Source: Erythrobacter sp. (lineage in GTDB: Bacteria > Pseudomonadota > Alphaproteobacteria > Sphingomonadales > Sphingomonadaceae). From it: a stretch of 64,000 nt of DNA. The notes below the pieces were generated by a model. It had not been told where the DNA came from. It saw only the letters and a list, made by a program, of their open reading frames with translations, and did no database searches. The translations under genes were made by a program, and so were the position numbers. The stretch lies in NCBI GenBank assembly GCA_024642565.1, contig JAHEAV010000009.1:21611-85610 (forward strand). Direction: 5' to 3'. Of this stretch, positions 7,503 through 16,168 are shown piece after piece; the first letter of the stretch is position 1; each line of letters opens with the position of its first letter.

Positions 7503-8789
7503 TTACCCGAACGTGGCCTTGCGCGGTCCGAGATAGCCGAACAGATACGCGGCCACCTTGCGCATCTGGATTTCCTCCGCGCCTTCGGTGATCCGGTAAC
7601 GGCGGTGGTGGCGATAGATATGTTCGAACGGTTTGTGCCGCGAATAGCCAATCCCGCCATGCACCTGCATCGCCTGATCTGCCGCCTCGCACACCAACCG
7701 GTTCGCCCAGTAATTGCACATGCTGACCTTGTCGGAAAGTTGGCTTTCGATCTGCCGGTGCGGCATCCGGTCCATTTCCCACGCGGTTTTGTAGATCAGC
7801 AGGCGCAGCATCTCGCATTGGGTGGCCAATTCGACCAGCGGGAACTGGATACCCTGATTGCGCGCCAGTTCTTCACCAAAAGGCTTGCGCGCCCGCGCAT
7901 ATTTCACACTTTCTTCCAGACAATAGGTCGCCGCGCCAAGGCTGCTGGCCGCCTGGCGTATCCGGTTCTGATGGACAAAGCTCTGCGCCAGAGCGAGGCC
8001 ATTACCCTCCTCGCCCAGGATCACGCTGTCGGGCACCCAGACATCGGTCAGGCTAAGCCGGGGATGGTCGGTGGGCATGTTGAAAGTCCACATCCATTCC
8101 TCGATCCGGAGGCCTTGGATTGGATGGGGAACGAGAAAGCAGGTGATCCCGCGCGCATCGCCTGCTTCGCCCGAAGTCCGCGCAAAGACCGCGCAATGCG
8201 TGGCAACATGCATTCCGGTGATCCACATCTTTTCACCATTGATCCGCCAACCGGCCGCACCATCGCGCGTTTCGCGGACGGCCACGGTTTCCATAAAGGT
8301 GGCGTCGCTGCCGTGTTCCGGTTCCGTCAGGCCAAAGGCAACGCGGCGATTTCGTGCAAACCCGCCAAGGATAAATTCGCGCTTCTGTTCCTCCGTCCCA
8401 AAAGTGTCGAACATGGCGACGAAAGGAAAATTGCCGACGATCGAATGTTCGTTCTGCAAATCATTGTGAAGCCCAAGACCCTGCTGCGCGAAGTGATCCC
8501 GGATCACGGCCATCCACAGATTTGAGCCATCCTTGCCGCCATAACCCTTCGGGGCGGAAAAGCGCCAATGGCCAGCGTCATCCGCGCGGCGTGTGGCTTC
8601 GGCCAACAAGGCTTCCCAATCCTTGCGCGGCAATCCGCCAGCTTCGAAATCGGTCCGGGCGTATTCGCGGCGATGATCGAAGAAGCGTATATTGTCATCC
8701 TGCTGCTCAAGCGGCCGGATCTCCGCCTCAATGAATGCGTCGAGTTCGGCGAGATAGGCTTGCAGGTCTTGCGGCAGGCTGAAATCCAT
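7503..8789 (-). CDS. Acyl-CoA dehydrogenase family protein (LvaC/ACAD10-11-like)
   Basis: A 428-aa FAD enzyme: helical N-domain, FGLTEPEHGSDATF in the middle domain, INGEKMWITG on the FAD-contacting strand, then a C-terminal helical bundle with QVHGGIGYSRHKP. The family oxidises acyl-CoA at C2-C3. The start ATG 8789 overlaps the TGA of the upstream kinase by one base, so the pair is translationally coupled. In the LvaA/LvaC and ACAD10/11 systems such a dehydrogenase acts on a phosphorylated 4-hydroxyacyl-CoA made by the kinase partner; the same division of labour is proposed here. Confidence 0.9.
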   Translation of the reverse strand: MDFSLPQDLQAYLAELDAFIEAEIRPLEQQDDNIRFFDHRREYARTDFEAGGLPRKDWEALLAEATRRADDAGHWRFSAPKGYGGKDGSNLWMAVIRDHFAQQGLGLHNDLQNEHSIVGNFPFVAMFDTFGTEEQKREFILGGFARNRRVAFGLTEPEHGSDATFMETVAVRETRDGAAGWRINGEKMWITGMHVATHCAVFARTSGEAGDARGITCFLVPHPIQGLRIEEWMWTFNMPTDHPRLSLTDVWVPDSVILGEEGNGLALAQSFVHQNRIRQAASSLGAATYCLEESVKYARARKPFGEELARNQGIQFPLVELATQCEMLRLLIYKTAWEMDRMPHRQIESQLSDKVSMCNYWANRLVCEAADQAMQVHGGIGYSRHKPFEHIYRHHRRYRITEGAEEIQMRKVAAYLFGYLGPRKATFG

Positions 8790-10144
8790 CAGTTTTCTCC
8801 GGTCCACTTGGCACGCGCCAAAGCGAGCGCAGGATATTTGGGCATGTCGGCCGATAATTTTCTCAGTGCATCGGTCCTCAAACGCGTGAGCAGGCCAGGC
8901 GATGCCAATGTTTGCGCCCCGGCCATGATGTCAGCGGACAGCGCTGGATCGAATGACGAGCGATCCTTGCCGCGCTGGTCCCTCCCGATGATTCCCAGGG
9001 CATTGCGCGCAACTGCCAATTGGAAGCGATCATGGCCTTCGACCTGGCTTTTGATCGTGGCCAGCCATTCGGAGACAGCTTCGGCGAGTTCGCCGATGTT
9101 GGCTTCTCCGCATTCCGGATCCGGCGGTGCGGGTGCGCCAATCATGCGCGCAGCTTCGTCTGCCGGAGCATCGGTCTCTAGCAGTAACAGCAGGTCCAGT
9201 TCCTGTTCACTGGTCCGGCGGGATATGACCACACGCTCCAGCATCCGGTCTTCGCCGCTGCGCCAGTATTTTGCCATTTGCAGGCAGCCCAAGGCCCACC
9301 ACACGGTGCGGTAGACGAGCCAATAGCGAAACCGCCCCCGATCAACCGCCTGACCGCCATTCGCCTCATAAGCGGCGAACCAGTCTTCAAATGATCCCAG
9401 CCCCAGCGCTTCACGGTCGGGCCGGTTGAAGCGCCACACCGTCATGCAGGCAAAGGCAAGATCTTCATGAGGATCGCCCCAATGCGCCAGTTCCCAGTCG
9501 AGTACACCGGTCAGGCGGCCATCTTCAACAAGCAGGTTGCCCAGCCGGAAATCACCATGATTGAGCACCGGATCGACCGGTTCGGGGCAATTTTCGCCAA
9601 GCCAGCGCAGGGCCAGCGCGATCACCGGGCGGTCGGCACCTGCTTCGCGGAACTGATCCCTCAGCCCGGCCAGGGCTTCCCGGTAATCCATACGGACGAT
9701 CCCCGCTGGCAACCCTTCGCGATCAATCGCATGAATTCGTGCCAATTGGGCCGCGCATTGGTTCAGCAAACGGTCCGGCCTATCGCAATCGAGGATGATC
9801 TTCGGATCGGCCGTGCCAGGCAGAGCGCGCATAACATAACCGCTGCCGATCCCGTCGTCCGGCTGCAATTGCGCCACCACCTCCGGCGCGGTCACACCAG
9901 CAGCGTAGGCGGCACGGATGATTGCGGCTTCGGTGGTGTGTCCAAAAGCACGTCCTTCCATGAATTCCGGCGAAGGCGCGCGTCGCAGGACGAACTTCTC
10001 CTCACCGCACGAAAACAGCCAGCTTTCCATCATCGCCCCGCCCGTAAGGCGGGTAAAATCGATTGGTGCGGGCTTGCCAGCACGGGCCATCACTGGCCCG
10101 ATTCCGCAAGACAGCAACGCCGCTGTTGGAGCTTCCTTCGTCAT
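8789..10144 (-). CDS. APH-family phosphotransferase with C-terminal DUF6285-like region (LvaA-like)
   Basis: A 451-aa protein. An aminoglycoside-phosphotransferase-fold kinase covers roughly residues 20-330, with Brenner motif LNHGDFRLGNLLVEDG (HGDxxxxN catalytic loop) and VLDWELAHWGDP (metal-binding Asp). A helical tail of about 110 residues contains FQLAVARNALGIIGRD, typical of proteins paired with acyl-CoA dehydrogenases. It probably phosphorylates a hydroxyacyl-CoA rather than an antibiotic. ATG 10144 is preferred over the in-frame start at 10165. It is first gene of a minus-strand unit with the dehydrogenase. Confidence 0.85.
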   Translation of the reverse strand: MTKEAPTAALLSCGIGPVMARAGKPAPIDFTRLTGGAMMESWLFSCGEEKFVLRRAPSPEFMEGRAFGHTTEAAIIRAAYAAGVTAPEVVAQLQPDDGIGSGYVMRALPGTADPKIILDCDRPDRLLNQCAAQLARIHAIDREGLPAGIVRMDYREALAGLRDQFREAGADRPVIALALRWLGENCPEPVDPVLNHGDFRLGNLLVEDGRLTGVLDWELAHWGDPHEDLAFACMTVWRFNRPDREALGLGSFEDWFAAYEANGGQAVDRGRFRYWLVYRTVWWALGCLQMAKYWRSGEDRMLERVVISRRTSEQELDLLLLLETDAPADEAARMIGAPAPPDPECGEANIGELAEAVSEWLATIKSQVEGHDRFQLAVARNALGIIGRDQRGKDRSSFDPALSADIMAGAQTLASPGLLTRLRTDALRKLSADMPKYPALALARAKWTGEN

Positions 10145-10342
10145 TCCGGGATGGTTGCAGGACAAGCGGCCAAGTCACAAGAGCGAATAGATGGCAACAG
10201 AATGGCTGTTTCAGCCGCGTGATCTATAAGCCGCGCGTAATCTTTTGTCGCGCGCCAGACACTTTTCATCAGTTTTGGCTTGTTTGCGCTGTAATCCCGG
10301 CCATTAAGGAAAAAATCACCTTGAATGGGGTAACTTCGAGGA

Positions 10343-11386
10343 ATGCAGATTCAATCACGATTGATCAGCTGGATCGGCGCGGGGCTGGTATGGACCATGG
10401 CACCTTTGGTCATGCCTATCGGCGCCGCACAGGCTCAGGCTCAGACCCAGGGAACCAATTTCGAGGCCGCTTTCGATAGCACTTTCGGAACCGATGTTCG
10501 CGCCCCGCGCGATTTTTCGACAGCCTACAAATCCAATCTGGAACGGAGCATTGCCCAGCTTGCCAACGGCGATCGGGGGCGAATTGGTGTTGCCGCGATT
10601 GACCTTTCAACAGGTCAGCAGGTGTCCGTGCTGGGCGACCAGCGTTTTCCCATGGCCAGCACCAGCAAGATCGCCATTGCGGCAACCTTCATGGAAGGGG
10701 TGGAACAAGGTCGCTGGACATTGTCGAGCGAGTTTCCACTGATGATACCCGTTCGCTCGACGCCCTTCTCCAGCAAGGTCGCGCCGGTTAAGCCCGGCCA
10801 GTATATGGCCGCCGTCGACCTGATCGAACTGATGATCACCCGAAGCAGCAATTCAGCCACGGATGCGCTGCTCAAGGCAGTCGGCGGACCGCAGGCGGTC
10901 AACGACTGGACCCGGCGCGCGGGCGTCCGCGAATTTCGACTGGATCGGGATATCGCAACGCTGGTCCGCGACGATGGGGAAATTGACCCGGCATCGCATA
11001 TTGATCTGCGCGACAGCGCGTCTCCCAAGGCCATGATCGATTTGTTGGTTGGCCTTTATCAGGGCAAGTTCCTGTCGGCAGAAAGCCGCCGAGTTATTCT
11101 GGGTGCGATGGAACGCTGCCGTACGGGTACGCGCCGGATTCCTGCACTGCTGCCGGCATCCGCATCGGTCAAACACAAGACCGGTTCGCTCAACAATACC
11201 TCCAGCGATATCGGTATCATCGAAGCGCCTGATGGCCGCGCCATTGCAGTGGCGATCTATGTCACCGGGCAGGGATCACGCGGCGCGCGGGAAGCCCGAA
11301 TCGCCGAGATCGCCCGGGCATTGTACGAAGGGTATTCACCCGGCAACTCAGGCAATTGGACCAGCGCGACCTATCCGGGCGGCTGA
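10343..11386 (+). CDS. Class A beta-lactamase-fold serine hydrolase lacking the omega-loop Glu
   Basis: A 347-aa secreted protein: an N-terminal signal segment with AQAQAQ near residues 29-34, then a beta-lactamase fold. The active-site motif is S106-T-S-K109, the second motif is SSN 168-170 (SDN in classical enzymes) and the third is KTG 279-281. By alignment on RLDR (199-202), the deacylating Glu166 position is occupied by Ile204. It acts in the periplasm, and either slow beta-lactam hydrolysis or cell-wall hydrolase activity is possible. AGGA precedes ATG 10343. Do not read it as proven resistance. Confidence 0.85.
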   Translation: MQIQSRLISWIGAGLVWTMAPLVMPIGAAQAQAQTQGTNFEAAFDSTFGTDVRAPRDFSTAYKSNLERSIAQLANGDRGRIGVAAIDLSTGQQVSVLGDQRFPMASTSKIAIAATFMEGVEQGRWTLSSEFPLMIPVRSTPFSSKVAPVKPGQYMAAVDLIELMITRSSNSATDALLKAVGGPQAVNDWTRRAGVREFRLDRDIATLVRDDGEIDPASHIDLRDSASPKAMIDLLVGLYQGKFLSAESRRVILGAMERCRTGTRRIPALLPASASVKHKTGSLNNTSSDIGIIEAPDGRAIAVAIYVTGQGSRGAREARIAEIARALYEGYSPGNSGNWTSATYPGG

Positions 11387-11443
11387 ACGGCTAACGGACC
11401 GATCACGGCCCACCACTGCAAAGCGGAATTTGAAATTGGAATC

Positions 11444-11475
11444 AAAAAAGGCGGCGCCTTGCGGCACCGCCTTTC
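11444..11475 (-). terminator. Rho-independent terminator of the mini-lipoprotein gene
   Basis: On the minus strand, AAAGGCGGUGCC pairs with GGCGCCGCCUUU around a GCAA (GNRA) tetraloop, with one U-G wobble, followed by UUUUUU. It lies about 45 bp after the stop of the 11519-11749 gene and also between that gene and the convergent serine hydrolase. Confidence 0.85.
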
Positions 11476-11518
11476 CTGTTTTCGAAACGAAAACTAAAGC
11501 TTATTCAGCTTCAGATTC

Positions 11519-11749
11519 TTACGAAGCAGCTTCAACAGCGTCGGTAGCAGCTGCAGCAGCATCGGTAGCGGTCGCAGCAGCATCGGTAGCAACTTCAGCA
11601 GCGGCGTCGGTAGCAGCATCCATGTTGGTTTCTGCATCAGCCATTGCCGAATCGGTTGCTTCAGCAGCGGTATCCGTGGTGCCTTCCGAGCAAGCGGCGA
11701 GCGAGAGAGCGGCGCCGGCAACTGCGGCAGCGAGAACGAACTTGCGCAT
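11519..11749 (-). CDS. Ala/Asp/Thr-rich repeat mini-lipoprotein
   Basis: A 76-aa precursor. The lipobox LSLAAC puts the lipidated Cys at residue 20, and the mature part of about 57 residues is almost only A, T, D, E, V, built from imperfect ATDAAAEV/ATDAAAAA repeats. It probably forms an amphipathic helix anchored to a membrane, reminiscent of entericidin or Lpp-like small lipoproteins; no enzymatic motif. It has its own strong terminator, so it is likely monocistronic and possibly abundant. The repeated codons make replication-slippage length variation likely. Function unknown. Confidence 0.8.
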   Translation of the reverse strand: MRKFVLAAAVAGAALSLAACSEGTTDTAAEATDSAMADAETNMDAATDAAAEVATDAAATATDAAAAATDAVEAAS

Positions 11750-12000
11750 GTTTCAAAATCCTTAAACAGCGAGTGAAGATCGCACGCCCTATCAGGGTCG
11801 CACGTTGAGGCCTCCCGGTTGGTCGACTTCTGCTCGGCTGAATAATGGCGATAATGTGACGAAGCAAGCGGTTTTACATTTTTTTGCCATCATTTTGCCG
11901 CATTCTGTCCAGGATCGGCAGAATTCCGCCATTCATGATGGTTGCAAAAGCGATGACAAAGTTGGCTGACCTTGGCCATTTACGCTGCTACCAGCGCTAC

Positions 12001-14832
12001 ATGGCCAAAAAGCAGCATCTCTATCTGGTCGACGGGTCCGCCTATATTTTTCGGGCCTATCACCGTCTTCCACCACTTACCAATCCCGAGGGTACGCCCG
12101 TCGGCGCGGTGTACGGGTATACGACCATGCTCTGGAAGCTGGCGCAGGATCTCGACGATGCCGATGGCCCGACCCATCTGGCGGTCATTCTCGACAAGTC
12201 CGGCAAGAGCTTCCGCAACGATATCTACCCGGAATACAAGGCCAACCGGCCGCCGCCGCCCGAAGATCTGGTGCCGCAATTCCCGCTGATCCGCGATGCA
12301 ACGCGTGCCTTCAGCCTGCCCTGTATCGAGGAACAGGGATTGGAAGCCGATGATCTGATCGCTTCCTATGCCCGGGCCGCCGCCAGGCGGGGCTGGGACG
12401 TGACGGTCGTCTCTTCGGACAAGGACCTGATGCAACTGGTTTCCAAGGGATCCGACGAAACCGGCACCATCGACATGCTCGATACAATGAAGAATCAGCG
12501 GATCGGCATTCCCGAAGTCGAGGAGAAATTCGGTGTCCCGCCGGAAAAGGTCGGTGACGTCCTCGCGCTGATGGGCGATTCGGTCGACAATATCCCCGGC
12601 ATTTACGGCGTAGGGCCGAAGACCGCGACCAAGCTGATCCAGGAATATGGCACTCTGACGTCTGCACTGGATGCGGCACCACAGATGAAACCTTCCAAAC
12701 TGCAGGAACGGTTGGTGGACGGGCGAGCGATGGCAGAGCTCAGCCGCGTGCTGGTCACGCTGAAGGAAGATTGCGACCTGCCGCTTCCACTCGAAGACTT
12801 TCTGCTAGACGGCGTTCCGCCGGAACCGCTCGCTCAATTTCTGGAAATGCATGGATTCGCCAGCCTGTTGAAACGGCTTGATGCTGGCCGTGGCAGCCCC
12901 GAACGGAAGACCAACCTCAATCCGGCCAAGCGGGTCAATTCTGGCGCAGCCGCGGGCATCCGGCAAACGCTTGCGGAGATGCCCGCAGTGGATCGCAGCG
13001 CTTATGCCTGCGTACAGGATATAGAAACCCTGAACCAATGGATCAGCCGCGCCTTTGCCGCGCGCGAAGTGGCGGTGGACACCGAAACCAGTTCGCTAGA
13101 TGCGATGCAAGCCGAACTGGTCGGGGTCAGCCTGGGACTTGGCCCCAACGATGCCTGCTACATCCCGCTGGCGCATGGCGGCCATGATCTGTTGTCGGAA
13201 AAGCCGAAGCAGGTTGACCGCGAAGCTGCGATCATGGCGCTGAAACCGCTGCTGGAAAGTGATGCGGTCATCAAGATCGGTCAGAATATCAAATATGATC
13301 TCAATGTGCTGGCCCGGTACGGGATCGAAATATCGCCCATTGAGGACACGATGGTCATCAGCTTCGACCTCGACGCCGGACGGTCCGAGGAAGGAATTGG
13401 CGGCGGGCACGGGATGGACGAATTGTCCCAGCGCCATCTCGGCCATACGCCGATCGCCTTCAAGGATGTCTGCGGGACCGGCAAGAAAGCAATATCCTTC
13501 GGGGAGGTCGCTCTGGATCGGGCGACCGAATATGCCGCCGAAGATGCCGAAATCACCTGGCGGCTCTATCAGCAGCTCCGGCCGCGCTTGGCCGAAGAAG
13601 GCGGAACAAAGATCTATGAAAGAACCGACCGCCCGTTGATACCGGTGGTGGCAAGGATGGAGCGCGAGGGGGTAAAGGTTGACCGCGCCAGCCTGGCGAA
13701 ACTTTCGGAGGAATTCTCCACCGAAATTGCCAAGCTGGAAGGCGAAATTCATAATCTGGCCGGAACGCCATTTACCATTGGCAGCCCCAAGCAATTGGGC
13801 GACGTGCTGTTCGATACGCTGGGCTACAAAGGTGGCCGGAAAGGCAAGAGCGGCCAATATTCGACCGATCAGGCGGTGCTGGAAAGGCTTTCCGGCGAAG
13901 GCGCGCCAATCGCCAATAAAGTACTGGAATGGCGGCAATTATCGAAACTGAAGTCAACCTATACCGACGCCTTGCAAGCGGCGATCAACCCACGCACGGG
14001 CCGCGTACACACCAGCTATTCGCTTGTTGGTGCACAGACCGGGCGGCTTTCCTCGACCGATCCCAATCTCCAGAACATCCCGATCCGCTCCGCAATCGGG
14101 CGGCAAATTCGTGAAAGCTTTGTCGCTGAACCGGGCAATGTCCTGCTGTCTGCCGACTACAGCCAGATCGAGCTGCGGCTGGCGGCGCATATGGCCGATG
14201 TCCCCGAACTGAAGGCTGCTTTCGCCGAAGGTGAGGATATTCACGCCCGCACCGCACGCGAAATGTATGGCGAAGTTACCCGCGACACGCGCGCGCAGGC
14301 AAAGACCATCAATTTCGCGATCCTCTATGGCATTTCGCGTTGGGGCCTGGCGGGGCGGCTGGGGGTCGAACCGGACGAAGCACAAGCGATCATTGACCGG
14401 TATTTCCAGCGCTTCCCCGGCATCCAGAACTACATCCACTCGACCTTGGAATCGGTGCGGGAACGCGGATATTCGGAAACCCTGTTCGGCCGCAAGACCT
14501 GGTTCCCACGGATCAATTCCAAGAACCCCAACGAACGCCAGGGCAGCGAACGGGCCGCGATCAACGCGCCAATCCAGGGGACCAGCGCCGACATCATCAA
14601 GCGGGCCATGGCGCGAATGCTTCCGGCTTTGGCCAAGGCTGACCTGGGCCACGTGCGCATGTTGCTGCAGGTGCATGACGAACTTGTGTTCGAATTGCCG
14701 GAGGCGGATGTTGCTGCGGCGAGCGTGGTGATCGAAGAGGTGATGGCTGGTGCAGCCAAGCCCGCCGCCCCGCTTTCGGTTCCGCTTGGCGTCGAGATCG
14801 GCAGCGGCGCAAGCTGGGGGGCCGCACACTGA
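12001..14832 (+). CDS. polA: DNA polymerase I
   Basis: A 943-aa three-domain enzyme: 5'-3' exonuclease from the N-terminus (HLYLVDGSAYIFRAYH), a 3'-5' exonuclease with an intact DxE motif (AVDTETSSLDAM), and the polymerase with motif A DYSQIELRLAAH, motif B AKTINFAILYGIS and motif C LLQVHDELVFE. It fills gaps in repair and removes Okazaki primers. The start ATG 12001 matches the family; the track begins 39 codons upstream. It ends 20 bp before the histidine kinase and may be cotranscribed with it. Confidence 0.98.
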   Translation: MAKKQHLYLVDGSAYIFRAYHRLPPLTNPEGTPVGAVYGYTTMLWKLAQDLDDADGPTHLAVILDKSGKSFRNDIYPEYKANRPPPPEDLVPQFPLIRDATRAFSLPCIEEQGLEADDLIASYARAAARRGWDVTVVSSDKDLMQLVSKGSDETGTIDMLDTMKNQRIGIPEVEEKFGVPPEKVGDVLALMGDSVDNIPGIYGVGPKTATKLIQEYGTLTSALDAAPQMKPSKLQERLVDGRAMAELSRVLVTLKEDCDLPLPLEDFLLDGVPPEPLAQFLEMHGFASLLKRLDAGRGSPERKTNLNPAKRVNSGAAAGIRQTLAEMPAVDRSAYACVQDIETLNQWISRAFAAREVAVDTETSSLDAMQAELVGVSLGLGPNDACYIPLAHGGHDLLSEKPKQVDREAAIMALKPLLESDAVIKIGQNIKYDLNVLARYGIEISPIEDTMVISFDLDAGRSEEGIGGGHGMDELSQRHLGHTPIAFKDVCGTGKKAISFGEVALDRATEYAAEDAEITWRLYQQLRPRLAEEGGTKIYERTDRPLIPVVARMEREGVKVDRASLAKLSEEFSTEIAKLEGEIHNLAGTPFTIGSPKQLGDVLFDTLGYKGGRKGKSGQYSTDQAVLERLSGEGAPIANKVLEWRQLSKLKSTYTDALQAAINPRTGRVHTSYSLVGAQTGRLSSTDPNLQNIPIRSAIGRQIRESFVAEPGNVLLSADYSQIELRLAAHMADVPELKAAFAEGEDIHARTAREMYGEVTRDTRAQAKTINFAILYGISRWGLAGRLGVEPDEAQAIIDRYFQRFPGIQNYIHSTLESVRERGYSETLFGRKTWFPRINSKNPNERQGSERAAINAPIQGTSADIIKRAMARMLPALAKADLGHVRMLLQVHDELVFELPEADVAAASVVIEEVMAGAAKPAAPLSVPLGVEIGSGASWGAAH

Positions 14833-14852
14833 CGGACAGTTTCACCAAAGCT

Positions 14853-16121
14853 GTGCCTCCGCGGACGCGCAAGAGCCATGCGCGCTGGGCGAATCTTGCC
14901 CTTTTGGCCGTGATCGGGGCCGCGCTGATTGCCGGGCTATTTTTTGCGTTTCAGACGATCGAGGCCGAACGCACCGAGCGCGAACAGGTCCGCCGGACCA
15001 ATGAAGTGCTGCTGGAATTGCGCAGCCTGAGCAGCGCCGCACTGAACGCCGAAACCGGCCAGCGTGGCTATCTCATCACGCTCGACCGCCGTTACCTGCA
15101 ACCCTATCTTCAAGGGCGGGAGGAATACAGGCCGACACTGGCGCGCCTGCGCGCCTTGATTGGTGACGAAGCAACAGTGCGGCAAGCGGCGCTGCTCGAC
15201 GAAATCGACACGCTGACAGCCGCCAAATTCGCGGAAATGGGCGAATCGGTGCAACTGCTTCAGAACGCGCAATTGCTCGACGCGCGGCGCAAAGTGCTGA
15301 GCGATGAAGGTCAGGAAGTCATGACCCGCCTGCGTCAGGCGATCCACGAAATGGAAACAATCGAAAGCCAGCTACTGGACGAAGCAGCCAACCATACGGC
15401 TGAGGCAGAGAGCCGGGTACTCCCGCTGCTTTCCGGCGTAATGGCATTGCTGCTGGTTGCTCTAATCATGGGCTATCTGCTGGTTGTCCGCACCGCCCGG
15501 GCAGAGGCGCAGGCGCATCAGGCAGCGGCACTGCGCGAAGCGCGGGACCGGGCGGACTTGCTCGCCCGCGAACTCAATCACCGGGTCAAGAACCTGTTTG
15601 CCGTGGCACTGGCGATTGTGCAGATGAGCGGGCGAGACGATCCGGACGCACAGCCTGTGGTTGGCCGGATTTCCGAACGAATTCGTGCGCTGCTGACTGC
15701 GCATGAAGTGACGCAGGGCACCTCCGGCCAGCCGGTTGGATCACTGCGCGCGCTCGTTGAAACCACTCTGGCGCCTTACCGGTCGGAGAATACGCGTGCC
15801 GATATTTCGGGGCCAGAGATACTCTTGCCAGAAAAACAAGTCACCCCGCTGGGTCTGGTGCTGCATGAACTGACCACCAACGCCGTCAAATATGGTGCCT
15901 GGGCGAAGGATGGCGTGGTGTCCGTTGATTGGCGGGTGGATGATGGCAGTGTCGTGCTTGACTGGTGGGAACATGGCCTGGCTTTCTCCGGCGAACCGGA
16001 ACACAAGGGCTTTGGCAGTATGCTGATGGTTAGTGCGGCCCGCCAGTTGGGCGGGACGATCGAGCGGAGTTTTGATGCCCAAGGCCTGCATGTCCGGATC
16101 GAGATCGCCTACCACGCGTGA
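14853..16121 (+). CDS. CHASE3-HWE/HisKA_2 sensor histidine kinase
   Basis: A 422-aa inner-membrane kinase. TM1 is about residues 12-34 and TM2 about 189-212, flanking a periplasmic CHASE3 sensor (ALNAETGQRGYLITLDRRYLQPY). The cytosolic phospho-acceptor is H243 in ELNHRVKNLFA, the HWE/HisKA_2 H-box. LVLHELTTNAVKYGAW is the N-box and GFGSMLM closes the ATP lid. Such kinases in sphingomonads often feed the general stress response (PhyR), but no response regulator is adjacent. GTG 14853 is the only standard start after polA; a CTG at 14829 is also possible. Confidence 0.88.
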   Translation: MPPRTRKSHARWANLALLAVIGAALIAGLFFAFQTIEAERTEREQVRRTNEVLLELRSLSSAALNAETGQRGYLITLDRRYLQPYLQGREEYRPTLARLRALIGDEATVRQAALLDEIDTLTAAKFAEMGESVQLLQNAQLLDARRKVLSDEGQEVMTRLRQAIHEMETIESQLLDEAANHTAEAESRVLPLLSGVMALLLVALIMGYLLVVRTARAEAQAHQAAALREARDRADLLARELNHRVKNLFAVALAIVQMSGRDDPDAQPVVGRISERIRALLTAHEVTQGTSGQPVGSLRALVETTLAPYRSENTRADISGPEILLPEKQVTPLGLVLHELTTNAVKYGAWAKDGVVSVDWRVDDGSVVLDWWEHGLAFSGEPEHKGFGSMLMVSAARQLGGTIERSFDAQGLHVRIEIAYHA

Positions 16122-16168
16122 CGGCCCAAGGGTTGTAACCATCGCCGGCAAGCCATAGTGGACAGGCC

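Noticed and set aside
8789-10144. Antibiotic resistance kinase
   Set aside because: The APH fold is coupled to an acyl-CoA dehydrogenase and carries the tail seen in acyl-CoA kinases.
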